Assembly: GCA_004026145.2 (NCBI GenBank)
Contig: CP034976.1
Span: forward strand, 15,085,482 to 15,149,481
DNA length: 64,000 nt
Source of the DNA: Takifugu bimaculatus
Taxonomy: Eukaryota > Chordata > Actinopteri > Tetraodontiformes > Tetraodontidae
Reading direction: 5' to 3'
This document shows, in pieces, positions 11,997 through 26,840 of this stretch. Numbering within the stretch: position 1 is the first letter of the stretch; each line of letters starts with the position of its first letter. The notes beneath the pieces are model-generated. The model saw only the letters and a program-made list of their open reading frames with translations, had not been told where the DNA came from and did no database searches. A program made the translations under genes and the position numbers.

Positions 11997-14900
11997 ATCT
12001 GATGATCTGTAAAAGTGAAAATGATCACCGCTAACAGCTTTTTAATCCTCCTTCCCTGTATATCTTCCCTCAGTCCCAGTCCTCACAAAGTAATTGGGTT
12101 TCTCTAGAATTTTTGTGTTCACTTCAAAAGCTGCTGGTAATTACTCACATGTATTAAAGTGGAGACCACAACCAGCCATGCTGCCTCAGTCTTCAAGCTG
12201 CGAATGGTGTTTATTAAGCCTCTGTTCAGAGGCCAAATTTTCAATGTTAATAAAAAGCAGCATTTTTCACTCGGTGGCAACTCGGTGCGGTGGCCTCACC
12301 GGAAGTCACATTTTCTGCGTCAGATGTATGTCACTGTGTGTGTAAACGTCCACATTAAAAGCGCTACAGTCATCACTGCTCTGTCTAGTTTACAAGAATG
12401 TTGACACAATTACTCATCGTGGATCTGAGAGTTATAGTGGTACTCTGTTTCAGGCTTGCATTATATTAAAGTGGCTTTGCTGATTTATCTACTCGCATGG
12501 AAACACTTCCAAACACTAAAGCTACTTAAGGTGAGCCAGTGAAGTTCTATTCTAGCTAACCTGCTATCCGGAGTCTACCAGTTGAGGGAGTGAGATCTCA
12601 ATTGTCTGTTGTTAGTCTCTTTTTCTGACAACCGTCTCCAGCACCCTGCTGCTCCATGCTGCTTTTTCCCTCCCCTTCCAAAGATGACCTCATGTTCACA
12701 CCTGGGACAAGGGCAGGGGGTTCATTAGAGACTCTTTAGACTACTTTGACATCCCAAAAGCCCGACAGTTGTGTCAGGCCACTACGTGCCCACACATTGA
12801 CACTACCACCTGGAGTGAAGGCACCAGCTGAGTGGTTCTGTTGGATGTCAAGATAAGGCGTCTTGGTTTCAGATCATATCAACTCAGATCCCCAGATGAC
12901 ACAAGATTACATCAGATTTAGTTGGGCTATATAGGTCATGTTTACTTGAAACCATTAGTTTGGTAGTTATGTGGACTATCTGAATGATATTTGCAATGGC
13001 CCATCAGCAGTTAATCACATTCTCTCCTTCTCGGCTTCTGGCTGTAGGGCATGGTGGCCTCCGCAGCAGCAGCAGAAGCTCCTGTGAAGGTCTCTGATAG
13101 CGCCAACAGTCTGTGAGCTCAGATAAGAAAAGTGTGAACAGCGCTGTAAGCCTGTCACAGCAGGGGGCTGGAATGACAGAACGTTAGAGGTTCGAGGAGA
13201 GAGGAAAGGATGTTATAGTGCTGTCCAGTGCCAGGCTTCCCATTCATCATTAATATCATTATAAAAGGAGGAATAGGCCTAATCAAGTTTCTATTCATTC
13301 TATGTATACTAATATTAAGGAAATCTATGCTTTAAAAATGTAATTATGCTATTTTCCTATTTATTATTTAAAAAATAGTAAGGAAAAAAAGTAGAAAAAT
13401 AAATGACATTTTCTTTCTGATACAGGTGAGGTGGTTTTTGTTCATGCGTGAATGATCAATGACAATTTATTTTTATGTTCTGAATTTAAAAAAAATCATT
13501 TACATCTCTAGAACTTGGCTACATTATATTAAGATGCCCCATAGTCTGCCCTGTTATAAAGTGCTCAGCCTTGATGCACACTTTATACTTTAGATCTATC
13601 AAGCCATAAATCCATCATGTGACACGGTAGCCCAGCCCCCTTGACGAGCCCCACCCTGCCTGATTCTTATCACAATGTCACACTACCAGTCCCCCACCAT
13701 CATTTCACACACCCCCCGTTGTTGTGGAAAAGCACGACGGCATGACCTTTGACATCTTAAGCAAGAGGCATTAAAGAGGCTCTTAAGCAAAAGTGACAGA
13801 CTGGTCAGATTGGGCAGATTGGGCCGACAGGGCGACTGGCTGACTGGCCTGGAGGCTAAGAGGGATCCAGAAGTAGCGGCACTGAAACGCGGCCGCCAAC
13901 ACATTGAAGGTGGCAGAGGTGGTGGGAGAGTGTTGGCCATCACAGGGCTTACAGATTAGCCTGGCTTATTATTTTGCTATAGGAGCCTCTAACGGTCCTG
14001 GAATTGACACGTCGCTTTACCTCCTTGCTGCTCAAGCCCGGGTTTCTGCCAGCAGAATCTGTCAGACGCAGTTATGGATGGCAGCACGAGAGGGATTTAA
14101 TCATTCCGCAATGTTGGAGAAGCGAACAATTGCTGCCAAGCTCAGCAACAAAGCAGCACATAAATGTGGACACCCACTCGCATCAGAAAATACAGACAGA
14201 CACACGTGTGCCAAAGCACAATGCTCTGCCCTGGTCCAAGATTTCCACCACAACAAAACTGCACATTAGTACATGTCTACACAGATAAAAGGCTTCTCCT
14301 TTTAAATTTTAATGATTTACTACAACTGGTGAAGTGACGACAAGTGAAAAATATGCAAAGTGCAACAAAAGGACAATGACGCGGTCACAAAACAGTGATT
14401 AATCAGAGAAAAAAATGAGAATTAGATCAATGTGTTGATAAAGCTGGGACACAAAGAACAAAAGTCAATAACTTATGCTTAAAGAGGATAATACTTCTAC
14501 GCTGTGATTCAGTGTACTAATAATGACCAAAAAAGGGTTCAAATGACGGTTACGCCACCAAATGAGGTTCCCACAGGGGAGCGGGTGCTACTCACAGTCT
14601 TTAAATGTTGTAAAAGCTGGTAATGCTAAAATTTTTCATTAGTCAAAGTGAGAAAGAACTTGAACCAAGCTTGGATCTGAAGAAATTTGACTCCAGAACA
14701 GTTGCAAATTTATCTGGACTGTAGAATCCAGAAACAATAGATTGTGCTGTGAAGTGGAGAAAAGCCTTTCTCTCAAATATATTATGTGTATTTTCCCAGC
14801 CACCCTTTGGTCTGAGGTAACAGGCCCCTGTGGGTTATGTTCTACTGCATGCAGAGCACCACACATGCAGACAAGCCATCGATCTCCCCGTGTGGAGAGG

Positions 14901-15507
14901 CATACAGGATTTAGTGTCTACACCTGGCCAGAGATCTTCTGCTTGTCTAAAAACCAGGCCTCCCAGTGACACTTTAAAACAGAACAGTCTCATTCAGCAG
15001 TCAATCAGGTGTCTTCACTTCCTCCCTTCCCGAGATCTTTCACAGATCTCTCTCAGTTATGTCACTGGTCATCTATTATTGTTTTAACTCTCTTCATTTA
15101 TACATATAACTCAAGCGTCTACGTGGCATTAATCCGTAGTTATTATTGAAGCAGGACCTGCCAAGTCAGTAGTCTGACTTTACTGATATGGAGAAGCATT
15201 AAGTGAGTTTAAAAGCACTGATTTTATACTATCTGTGTAATGTCACTGTAATGACTGGTTAGTCGTAAAAAACATTAAAAATTCCAGATTTGTTCCCAGT
15301 TCTTGTGATAGATGTGTTTACAGTTTCTCCATGTGCATTCACACCAACACACACCATCCCCTCAAAACCTCCCTTCCTTTGGGAAAGACTTGATGCTGTA
15401 ATGACCCCAAACCACTTCCATGCTGTTCAGGGTTAACAGAGGCTGTTTCAGACGTCATCCTATGGTGGTGAGTAGATGTTTGTGGTGGAACCATGTGTGT
15501 CTTCACT

Positions 15508-15544
15508 TGTGTGTATATGTGTGTGTGTATGTATGTGTGTGTGT
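15508..15544. repeat. Imperfect (GT)n microsatellite
   Basis: GT repeats interrupted by TATG and ATGT units. Confidence 0.85.
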
Positions 15545-17999
15545 CTAAGTTTAAACTCACCTCATTCTAAAGTAAGACATTATAAGCTGCATGCTTTAGA
15601 TGCATTTACCTCTGACAAGAGCCCCTGGGTGCTACTGACCAACAGGAGCACAGCAGAAACCCTTAACATCTGCAGTAGTTTAACATAAACACATGGGTAC
15701 AAAATATCCTACACACTTCCTATCCTTAATGCGCACACAAAAGCACATGCACAGTGGAAGCTCAGAGTGCCCCCCACTGCTTTCATCTCGTCTTCACTCA
15801 GATAAATTAGCTGCCTGCTGGTCCCTGGGAAAGTGTGCCTCCTAATTTGGGGATTTTGCCTTAACACATTTTTTCCTCCCCCAGCAAGAGAAAAACTGTT
15901 TCAGAACATTTTGAAGCCAGAACAGCCTCTGCTCAACAAATACTTGACATCACTCTAAAACACATCGACAGAGACAGATAACCAAACACACGCTCAAAGC
16001 CAGGTGCTCCAATGAATACATATTTAGGCTGTATGATGCTAATGTCAGAAGACCTTCCCTAATGGTTCCATCAGCCAAAGAGCTAGACTCGGCTCTCTGG
16101 CAAATGTTCTCACCTCTGCTGAGACACTCCCAGAAGCAAACGTGTCGCCTCTGTGACAGCATCAAACCACAATCCAGGTCCCCAGAGTCTGCACACTTTG
16201 CAAACTGATTGAGCTAACACACACTGCGGCAAAGACGCACATTAGCCAGCAGCTTTCAAAACACCGGATCGTATGGCGCGCTAAAATGTTTGCCTTTTTA
16301 AATTTTGTAATGAGCATGTTTCAAGCTTGATATTTTTCCACGCCCTTCACTCGCTCTCCCTCTGATCTCAGAGATCAGAATGTCAGAATGTGCATTTATG
16401 CGTCATGACATAATGACAACCTCTCAGTTCCAGGGCAGTGTTCTTTCTTTGCTTATTATTTCTTTTCCTGTGAAAATAAAAGAAATCCCAGAGACTTACC
16501 ATAATTACAGTCAGTTTCTCTAGAACTCTGATGTTTCTAATAATGCCAAAATGACTAATATGTTTTTTAAAAAACCTTAGATTGAAGACTCGGGGTTAGA
16601 AAAAGGTAAATGAGGGGAGAAAAGGCTGAGATTATGAATGCGTTTGAACTGTCCTCATCATCCTTTTATTCAGTTATACTCTCATCCTAAAATTTCACAG
16701 AAGAAACTAGAGGAACTCGAGTTAGGGAAACCTGGTGAATCTGCAGGACTATTGGTACTGTTCATTCAGGGGTTGATTCCCAGAGAGAATTCCGCTCAGA
16801 GGGCAGGTTATCACCAGATGGCTCCATTGGATGTATGCAGTACAAATTAATAAAGACCAAAAGCTACTTTAATCTCAGAAGAGGCCAGATGAACTAGATG
16901 AACTTGGGACTTCCGCAAAGGGAATTCTAGAACTTATTGTATTACTTATTGTTTTTGGGTCAAAAATTTGACAAAAAGGCCGTAAAACTTTAATTGATTG
17001 GAAGACAACTAATCTTAAATTTATGAAAGCTTCCTCACCCACCACACCAGAACTCTCTCTGACCTGGAGCCTCTGACACTGCAGCCTGCACTGGACAGAT
17101 GGCTCAGTCGCCTTCTAAATGCGTTCCCCTCAACAGGCAACATTAACATTTCTGCCACAGCCTGGTGGGAGAGTGAGCGGAGGTTAAGTGGGGTGAGAGG
17201 GTGGCAAGGTAAGACACTGGGACCAGGATAGGTTTGAAATTTTTAGGAAGAGGTTGGAGGTTGCAAAACGAAAGAACAAGCAGGAGCAGAGAGAAAAGGG
17301 GGGCATGTGAGACCCATGTTTTAGAGCAGACGTGGTGATGAAGGTGTGAATGGGGCTTAGAGTCAGCACAGAGACGTTAACCTGCTCTGTATATTCTGCT
17401 CTGGGCGATGCTCTAAATCAGTCCCAACTGACAAAACGATGAGTTCGTGTTTAGAGAGTGCTTAAATTACTGGCAGTCTAAAAAATACAAACTCTCATTT
17501 TTAGAATACAAATGTAAAGGCAGCGTGGATTAAATGTGCACTTCTGTTGCTGCACATAGACATGTATATGAATTCTAAAAACAGCTGCACAGAAACCCAG
17601 AAGCAGTGATTCTTGAACCAATTCAGATGTTTCAAGCTCCGACTGCAGGTCAGCAGAGGAGAGAAGCGCGAGTAGTCTGACATAAACCAGGCTATTGAGA
17701 GCCCACTCCCTCTAGCCATTATTGATCAGAGCTGAGCTAAACCATCTCAGTCACACTGTGACACTGGGGTCAGCAGCAAACAGAGGCCCCCAAATCTTTA
17801 GATAAATTATTATTTCCCCCAATAATTCTGAAAATACCACTCACTATTTTATAGGTGTCTGTGGGAGAAAGGCACTGTGTGTTTAAAGACTTGCCTCCCT
17901 AATGTCTTAAATAAATCAACTAATTGAATAAAAAATATGACATCACCTCAGGAAATTTGAGAATAAGAATAGAATAGAATTTTACACTGTACCATAAAA

Positions 18000-18260
18000 A
18001 TTTAGTGGAAAGAGATCCAATACTTTTAGAATGGAATTATGGAGCCAACTTGTAAAGAACTTATTTCTTCATAAGTCATTTAAACAGTAATTAGAATCAC
18101 TGCCAATCACTGTGCTGAGAGGATCTGGAGAAACCTAATTGTTCTTAGTCATTCCACAATTAATCTTGGTTCTCCAATGGGACATGATGATGTTCCTGTG
18201 TGGTCTTGGGGGGACTCTGACAACGAATGAGATCACTGGACCAGAGAAAACCAAAACCTC
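18000..18260. promoter_or_regulatory. Candidate conserved non-coding element
   Basis: Repeat-free AT-rich sequence with many TAAT and ATTA cores and CCAAT-like CCAATCAC/TCCAATGG words. Noncoding on both strands. No alignment was possible. Confidence 0.2.
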
Positions 18261-18891
18261 TAAAGGCGATAAATATTATAGGGAAACAATGCGACAATAG
18301 AGGCAAGATTCTGATTAATCATTCCTCTGTCTGTCCCTGGAACAAACTCCAATAGTTGACAAAACAGAATTAATCAAGAGAAAAAAATAGAGACCTTGCA
18401 TATGTTCCACAAATGCATAATTAGCTAAATTTATGTAGATTACCCTCAAATAAACAGATTATGCTTAACTGTGCAGGCTTTGAGAGTGCTTCTGAACATG
18501 AGCCAGCTCTGACAAAGAGCCAAAGACCTTGTAACTGGTACTATTGGGAGTGTTTGGTGTGTGGATGACAGTGTGTGAGAATAAGCCAGTTATATGGGAG
18601 AATTTAAAATTAGTGCGGGTTGTGTCACATTCCATTCTTGACTGAGCCTCACTAAATCCCCTCCTCCCCTTGGGTCTGGTTCCTACTGGCTGATTCTGTT
18701 AATTACTTTGCCTTTTTTTTTTTTATTTCTGTGAGAATTGTGAGAAATCTCTCCCACTGTCACTACTATCCTGCCCATAGCTACACCACAGCCCGACAAC
18801 TATCACAAGCTAAATTAGTTTGATTAATCACATCATAGTACAGAGCTCTGCTCAAAAAACCACTGCATCAGCATCAAAAAGCGCGTACAAG

Positions 18892-18894
<3 letters not shown>

Positions 18895-18927
<33 letters not shown>
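18895..18927. repeat. (GT)n microsatellite
   Basis: About 16 GT units, uninterrupted. Confidence 0.95.
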
Positions 18928-18931
<4 letters not shown>

Positions 18932-19799
18932 TCATATCCATAATGTGGTTCAACTCATCTTATTACACATTTTCAAGTCTTCACCCTCACCAGTGCTGCT
19001 TCTCTGTGTGACTGTGGTTGGGCCAATTACATGCATCCTGCTTTGATTTACAAACTAATGCTGACTGCAGTTTTGTGGAATATGGCTTTGCCCACTGGGT
19101 GCATGCATGCTTTTTTGGTCAACAGTGTAGCCTGGGAAAATGCTGGCGGAGCATAGAACAAGAGGAAAGTGGAGGGAGTAAAGGGGGAAGTGAAGAGGGA
19201 CGGGCATGGTGAGAGGGAGGTGCGCCACGGCAGCTGAGCTGTGAAGAAGCTAATGGCCTCTCATCCCCTTCCCACGTCCATCGTGTGTTTTCTGACGGGC
19301 ACTCAAGCAGCGAGACACATATCGGTTTGGCTACTGGCACAGAACTCCAGCCGACTTCAGTGCAGTTTCAATGGGTCAATTTGGCATCTGTCTGAACACT
19401 AGTTAGCCTGTATGGGACTTCAAAACTCTCAGAGAATGAATCAGTAACCAGCATCTAATGGCATGGGGAGGTGGTGGCTGATTTCACTCATAGCTGGCAC
19501 GGCAGTGATGAGAGATGAAAGGCCCGAGCGTGGCTCACCGACTGACGATGAGAGTGATAAACTGCGGTTGTATAAAAGAGGCTTGATGTGGAGGCAACAC
19601 CAAATTACTAATAATAATGTCAGTCTCTGTCAGCAAAGACAGGATGGAGAGGAAAATGTTGTAGCAAAGGAAAACAGCTAAACCACAGCTTGTCTCCGTA
19701 TGTCTGGTGGTTTTCAAGAAGCTGGGAAATGAAAATTACGGGCAAGAGCTACTAATATAACTTATTTTAAAAGTGCTTGTTTAATCAGAATATGCACAA

Positions 19800-20085
19800 T
19801 TACTTTATTTTAATGTATCACAGATTCAGACCATTTATGAAGTGCATCTATGTGGCTCAATCTTAGGTAATTTAAAACTGGCCCTCTACAGTCAGTCTGG
19901 GCATTATCCCCTCTAATTTGCGAGAATAAAGCTCCAAGCCCCTGATTAGGTGATCCGGGGAAGCCAATTGTTTTGATTGTGCTGTGTGACGTTTGATCCG
20001 ACTGTGAGGAATGTGGCGACCTTTGATCCAGTGACAACATTCAATTAGATAAGGTTAACTAAATTGACCTCCTCCACCCTTTTAC
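19800..20085. promoter_or_regulatory. Candidate conserved non-coding element
   Basis: AT-rich, low-repeat, complex sequence with TCF/LEF-like sites (CCTTTGATCC at 20020-20029; GTTTGATCC at 19991-19999) and homeodomain-type TAATT cores. It has the texture of vertebrate conserved enhancers, with no coding potential. This is judgement from composition and motifs only. Confidence 0.25.
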
Positions 20086-23000
20086 TCAGCCTCGTGCAGA
20101 AGAAAGTGCAAAGAACTCGTATCCTACCAGTGTCCTACCACTTCAGCTCACTCTCTTTTATTTACAGTATATATGTTCATTCCTGCTTAAAACTGTACTG
20201 AAAGCTCTTCATCTGCTTTTTTTCCTAACTTACTAATGATGAATGAAAAATCACAGATGGCAATGTAATTTGTCTCTCAAGCTCGACTTGCAATTTCTCA
20301 TTGTAATAACTTTAGGCTCACATGGGAACTTTCATTGATTGTTTATATTGTTGGGTGTTTCAGTAAACTTCTGTTAGGTTCTTTACTGACAACAAGAGTT
20401 CCCTGGGAATGACATTACATGCAGTAGCTGGCAAGTTAGATCATTATATTCCAGCTGTTCAGTAACAAAGGGCAAGCATCTGCTATTCCCTGAAGAAGAA
20501 CTCAATACTTAAGATGTTGTCTCAGTTTAAGGGTCCACAAGTTTGCATGCACACTGCCAAAACTATCACTCGAGCTGACCTGTAACTACTCATATACACA
20601 TGGTTAAAACAGCATATTAAAATTGGAAAGTTCTCACCAAATGTGATGAAAGAGCCTCATTATGTCTTTGCCAGATAGACTTTATTGAAAGTGCTGCTCT
20701 AATGCTGTTTCCACTTTCATATGATGTGAAAAAATCTAATTACTTCTTCCTTTGCGTGTCCTACCCAAATGACAACTTTTAGAAGTTAAACAGCGGTGAC
20801 CCAAAATGACCTCCTTTCACACTCCCAGGCTAAATCTTTAAATCTGACTGACTTATACACTACTATGTCGGCTTAGTCCGACAACAAACATCAGGAAAAA
20901 CAGAGACCGCTACATTTCACTGGGCTGTAGTCTGTCATGGGATTCTGGCAACCCATTCCAGCTTTCGTCCAATCACATTTTAATGCATAATAAATGGCCA
21001 AACTTGTCATTGACAATCATTTTTTTGTAGTGTTTGGTGAGTTCTGTTATTGTACTTCACTGTTGCTATGACTATTTTCCTGCACAATCATTAAAGTGTC
21101 ATTTTCTCTCTTTTCTAGGAAGAGTCTCATCTATTCTCCATTCTGAGAACAACTCCAACACACTGGCAATTTTTTTATTTGCTACTGAAATGAACTGAAC
21201 TGGAGAAAGAATGAAATGGTCTCTGCAGGAAGCTGTTATATCACATAGGAGCAGAGGTTATCCTGAACAGCAGCTCTTGTCCAAGTCACACTCCAGCCCA
21301 GACTCATCCCCAGTCTCAGCTCTTATCCTCTTGTACCCAATCCCTGCCCCCTGCCCCTCAGCCTCACACTCCAACCAGGCTTTAAGCACTGTGAGAGTGG
21401 TCTAAGTAGCCCAGCACTTCACAGATGAACAGCTCCAGTAATGGGCCATGATTGACCTCAATAGCCAGCTCTGAGTGGGTTCCCTTGGGTCTAATCTCCG
21501 CATTACCTGCTCTGCTTCACACACACTGACTGACAAGAGATGATGAGAACGGCTGCCTCGAAGATTAAACAGGTTCTTTAGGAAGTTCAAGGCTGCTTAA
21601 ACAAATAAACAAACCTTAATGCACTGCTTTCATGCGCCTGAACCAAAATGTGAGCATTAATGGACAGGTACCAATATAATATGTCTTGTATTTAAAAAGA
21701 CTCCAGACCTAAATCATGTAAACTTGCTAATTTCCTCCAAATATTGGCTGCTGTGTTTGTTTCCTCACAAGGATGAAGAGTAAATGTGTTTTTAGCACCA
21801 CTTTTTACTGTAGACTTATCAAGCAGAGAATGTTCAGAGCAGCAGCTTAAAGCCATCAAGCTGCTGCCTGAGACAAAGCCAGATTGTTGATTTAACACTC
21901 AGTGGATTGAGGGAACACATGAAAAGGAGGGAAAAGGAGCTTGATAGATGGACAATTGAATGTACAGCAGTCCTTTGAAAGACTGTATGGGAGGAGGCTA
22001 CCAAGGGAGATCCCAAAATTCACACCCCATCTATGGTGTGAGCGCAACCTATTGAAAGGGTACGGTTTCAGGGCAGAGGCCAGGAGACCGGCAGACCATA
22101 TGTGAAAAGTGTTTCTATGGATGTTTGTGTGCGTGTGCACCGTTCAGTGAGCACATTTACGTGTTTGGTGCAAAAGTGACAGATCAAAGTCAGGTGGCGC
22201 TTCGTTCCCACCTGCTCTCATTAGTCATTTGGACGTACAGAGCCTGACCCCACCTGTTTCTGACTGCTGCAGCCAGGACCTGACAGGCTAACAATAATGG
22301 CGGCACTAAATTGTATTTCACTCTAATTATTAAGAGTCTTCATGCTATCTGCCTCTTATAAAAATAAATAATGGAAAATAATAGTAACTGAACAACTGTA
22401 ATCTGTTTGAAAAGTAAATATGTTTTGGGTTACTGCACCAGGGGAATTCTCCAAGGATTAATACCATGTAACCTCTCTCCAACATGTTTAAATTAGGACT
22501 GAAGATCACTTTGTTCCCTCATTCCCACAGCTCCCATGGTATGGTAAAGAGATCAAAACTGCAGAGCTTTACAGGGAACATCTTTAACATTTGCTCTCCT
22601 CTCAGTGTGCTTGATTAAATGTAACATTTTGAGATCCCAGAGTTCTGAGAAAAGCATAAATCATTGTCTCGCAGCTGCTGGCGTGCCTGGGGAAAACACA
22701 TGCTTTCCCCCTCTCTTTCTCCCTTGCTTTTAGTCTTTTCTATGATCATAAAGCCCACCCGACTTGTTGCTCCCTCCTCCTCTGGTGCAGTCGAGGATTG
22801 GGGGGGACACCTGCAGACTGTCGCTTGCCATGAGATTGAGCATAAATTCCAGCCTCTCACATGCCCTCTCGCCCTCTACCCGTCTGGACCTCTCCAAAGC
22901 CCCTTTAGTCTTCCCCATCCATCAACAGTGACAGGCCCAAGATCAAGCCAAGAAGAATCAGCCACTGTCCAGGGATCAAAATGATCAACTTTTCTCTGGA

Positions 23001-24767
23001 GAACTTAAATAATTAACACTTAGTGCAGCCCTCACGATCAGTTTGAAGAACACTGCAAAGGCCTTCGGTTCACATGATCCATATTGCTCTGCTCTAATAA
23101 AATGCAAAAAAAAAGTATACTGGTAGAATAATTACAGGTCGTTGGCCCCAGTTTGTGTACTGGCTCTAACCAGCAGCCTCCAGACTGCCAGTCCATTGTT
23201 TACTGCATTCATATTTGCTTAAAATCAACCGTTCTGTCTGTTGTTTTCCACAAGCACAATTTGTCTTATAGCTGTGGCAAGTTCTTCCATGTTTTTTTTA
23301 CGCTACGTAAATGTATCACGGAGAACACGTGAAATATGTTTGCAGACGAAAACAACAGGGTAGTAGCCGCTGCCAAGGGGAAAAAAAAGGTCCTATAACT
23401 GTGAGCCCATCTGGAATGACTTCTCAATTAACAGAAATCATCTGGGACTGTTGTAATGCAAAGGCTAAAGTACAAGATATGAAATTACTAATTGCTTTTG
23501 GATCTGTAATAGAAGGCATTTCAAAGCAGTGCCGTTTCGTTCAAACCCATGTTTTTAATTGTGTTTAATTTATTAGAATGTTCCAACCTCAACTCTGTTA
23601 AATAAAAACATGTTAGTCTGGATATGCAAGAGTTCTACAAGTATAAAGAGACTTCCCCAATACCATTGGACAGACAAATCATTTAATCTTTTCTTTACAT
23701 AAACTGGAATTTAAATTCAGAGGTAAACAATTAGACAAAAAACAGATGTCACAATAGGATTTATCTCAATCTACGTGGATTAACTTTGTATTCCAAAGCA
23801 ACATGGGGGAAGAATTTAAAGACAACTCAAAACTGTTATCAAAATACAAAATGGTGCATCAAAGGTTGCTATATTATTGATGCTTCCTTCTTCCTAGATT
23901 TTGCCAAGAGCTATAGTGGCAAAATGAAACGGAAAGGGCACGATTTGCTAGATTCTTAAAAAGGGAGAAATAGAAGACGTGGGAGAATCACCTTCTGGGA
24001 TGAATTAAAAGATCCATAGGGAAAGTGCTGGCAATTTCCAGGGCCTGTCACATCCTCTAGTGAATGAGACAACACAGGGATCACACATACATGACCCGTT
24101 GGGGAAAAAGCAAAGGCAAGGCTTCTCTCAGTTTATACTCAACAGTAGTCAATCGCACAGCAAAGCGTGAAAATAAGATGGATTTGGAAGTGCTACAATT
24201 CATTGAATGCCTACTGGTAAACCTGATGTCCAAGTTCTGTGTCCTTAAATAATTACGCTTAAAACTAGCCAGTCCAATCCCTCGAGACTTTGCAATTTAT
24301 CCTTAAACCAGAACTGACTAATCAAGAGTAAAATAGAATATAAAACTTGATTGCGGCCCATTACACCTTAATGTTTCCAGTATGTTTATGTTGTAAGATT
24401 TTTCTCTCAGGCTTTTACCCAAGTCTGCCACTCAACGTATAATGATCACACTTTAAGAATCCACAAAATGGAATCAACAGAGCCACATGGGAGGAATAAA
24501 ATGTGTTTGATGGCAAGGCCAAGTGTTCCAACAATTCAGAAATGTCACCATCACAAAACGCTGAGCCTCTAAGTCTGTCCTATGGGAGCAAATGGTGAAG
24601 CCCATTTCAATGGTGCCATTACACCTTTCATCTCTGGCTGACAGAGGCGTTGCATCCATCATTTCATTAGGCTGGTTTTAACAGTCTCCTTCAGCCAACC
24701 TTCTGGATGACAGCAGGGACATGGGACATGTGGACCAACCTTTGATGTAAGGCTGAAAAGAACAGAT

Positions 24768-24770
<3 letters not shown>

Positions 24771-24824
<54 letters not shown>
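24771..24824. repeat. (GT)27 microsatellite
   Basis: The longest pure dinucleotide run in the window, 54 bp without interruption. Confidence 0.97.
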
Positions 24825-24825
<1 letters not shown>

Positions 24826-25179
24826 TTAATCAATGGACCATTACATTCCATAATTACATTTTACAGAACAATAAATGTTAAAAAAACATTGCTTGCAACT
24901 TATTAAATAAAACAGTAACATTCTTAACATGCTTTAAACTGCAACAATAATGTATCAGTTGTTATGTCTAATGGTAGTAAAATAAATAAAATCATATTAA
25001 AGGTAGGATGCTGAAAGAGTATTAAAACACAGCGAGGAAAGAAATAACAAACAATGACCCAGAGAGAGCGAAAAGAGGGTTCGCTGGGAGGTAGTGATGA
25101 GAAGTATTGCTCCACATCTGTGGGAGATATATCCAGGGCTTCTGGGAGTGAGCCCCTCCTACCCTTTCACCTTCATCAT

Positions 25180-25193
25180 CCCCCCCCCCCCCC
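25180..25193. repeat. C14 homopolymer
   Basis: Fourteen C in a row on the plus strand; a common site of sequencing length error. Confidence 0.95.
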
Positions 25194-26732
25194 ATTTCAC
25201 TTTCTTGGTCTTCTGGTTTGTGTTTGGATCAGGTTTTAATATTCAAAAATATGCACTGTCTTTATGAGCCATTGCTTTGCTGAAATAATATGCACTCTAA
25301 ATCAAAGTAATAGTCTGAGGCTGTGCACTAAATAGATTTTACAAGAGTTCCTAAAAATATCCCAGCCTGTCAGAGTACAAGGAGTTGCGCAATACCTTGT
25401 CAAAAACACAATGTTGTTTTTAAAATCGACTCTGATGTCACTTTTTTAAATAATTGAATGGATGACAATGTTCATATTTATCAGCCACTCCGTTGCCTAT
25501 GAAAGATCTCCATCTCTCCATTTATAGCAGCGTGCTGACGAGCATCCTGGCAGTCAGTGACTGACTGAGTGTCAGTTAAACAGCAATGAAATTCCTGTTC
25601 AGCAACGACCTCCCAACTCTACAGTCTCTAAACCGTACTTATCTCCTGACTTCAGTGCACCCCAGCGCTGCAGCTGCATTTTTCCACTTTCAATCTCAAA
25701 TCACCAGACACGAGCTCTATTGCCATCTCAGTGCTGACATGTTTAATGCTCAGGGGCCAGACGTGATTCAGAGCCTAGTTTTCACATGCAATGGCCACAA
25801 AATGGATCTCTGTAGCCCTGCGTTAAAAGTGATGTACAGTTGTGACTCCGTCTGAAAACAAATACTGGAGGTGTATTGTTTTACACTGTCAACCCAGGTT
25901 TTCCTGTATACGTTGCTGGGCTGAGGCAAGAGGGGACGGATAAAAGACCATGTGTATTGTGAGAGGCTTTTTACGTACTTGGGAGCAACTGAAAGCCATG
26001 GTATGAAAAACACCGTAAAATACATCATTATCAAAGTGTTTCCAATCTTTCCAGAGGGGCAGACAAATCTGCCTGGTAGGAGAACAATTTACAAATGCAG
26101 TTGGGAGGGAAAGGTTAGTGATGACATATTAATACTGATGGAAGAAAGCACAGCAGGACAAATTTCTGCATGAAAGAACATTGGACCCCATGCTGGATAG
26201 ATGAGGACATACCTGGCTACTGCTGCAGACATATGAGACGCACACAGTTGTAGTCATTAAATGTCCAACTTAGTAAATCAAGCTACGGTGCTCTAGCTGT
26301 GGAATCTGAATTGCATGTTTAGTGCTTTGGAAAGGCTACTGAACAATCTTACACGCCCCCTCTAAATACACATGCCTACGCACTCACGCACTAACACGTG
26401 AAATATAATCTGTGGTGGAAGGACGCAAATTGCAACCTGACATCAGCATAGCCTCATCAACAAACCCCGAGAGGCTGGCTGTTTTCAGTCAGCTCAGCCC
26501 GGCACTGACAGAGACGGACTGCTGTTTAGAAAGTTTACTGTTTGTAAAGAGACAAAGAGTTGCCAGCCATTGTCTCAAAAGGGAAACACTTAAGAAGTAA
26601 CTGAAAAGGGGGCATTGCATAACATAAACAACCTAACAAATCAAGATTGTTGCATTAGATGTTCAATAACTGAGATGGAATCCAACTAACAATGACAAGC
26701 ATAGTTGCAAAATGTGCTTAGAACATCAAAAT

Positions 26733-26772
26733 GGGGAGGGGAGGGGAGGGGAGGGGAGGGGAGGGGAGGGGA
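26733..26772 (+). repeat. GGGGA tandem repeat, about 8 units
   Basis: Eight GGGGA units, degrading into GAGAG/GAGGA sequence up to about 26812. Four or more G4 runs spaced by one base make this a strong G-quadruplex motif on the plus strand. It ends 68 bases before the assembly gap. Confidence 0.9.
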
Positions 26773-26840
26773 GAGGAGAGGAGAGTAGAGGAGGGAGGAG
26801 AGGAATGCTCGGAGAGGGCTGCTAGTCTTCTTCTCTTCTC

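Noticed and set aside
13020..13140. Ala-rich minus-strand segment after an acceptor-like CTCACAG
   Set aside because: It does not match VPS13B residues, and the Ala run comes from a short GCT repeat.
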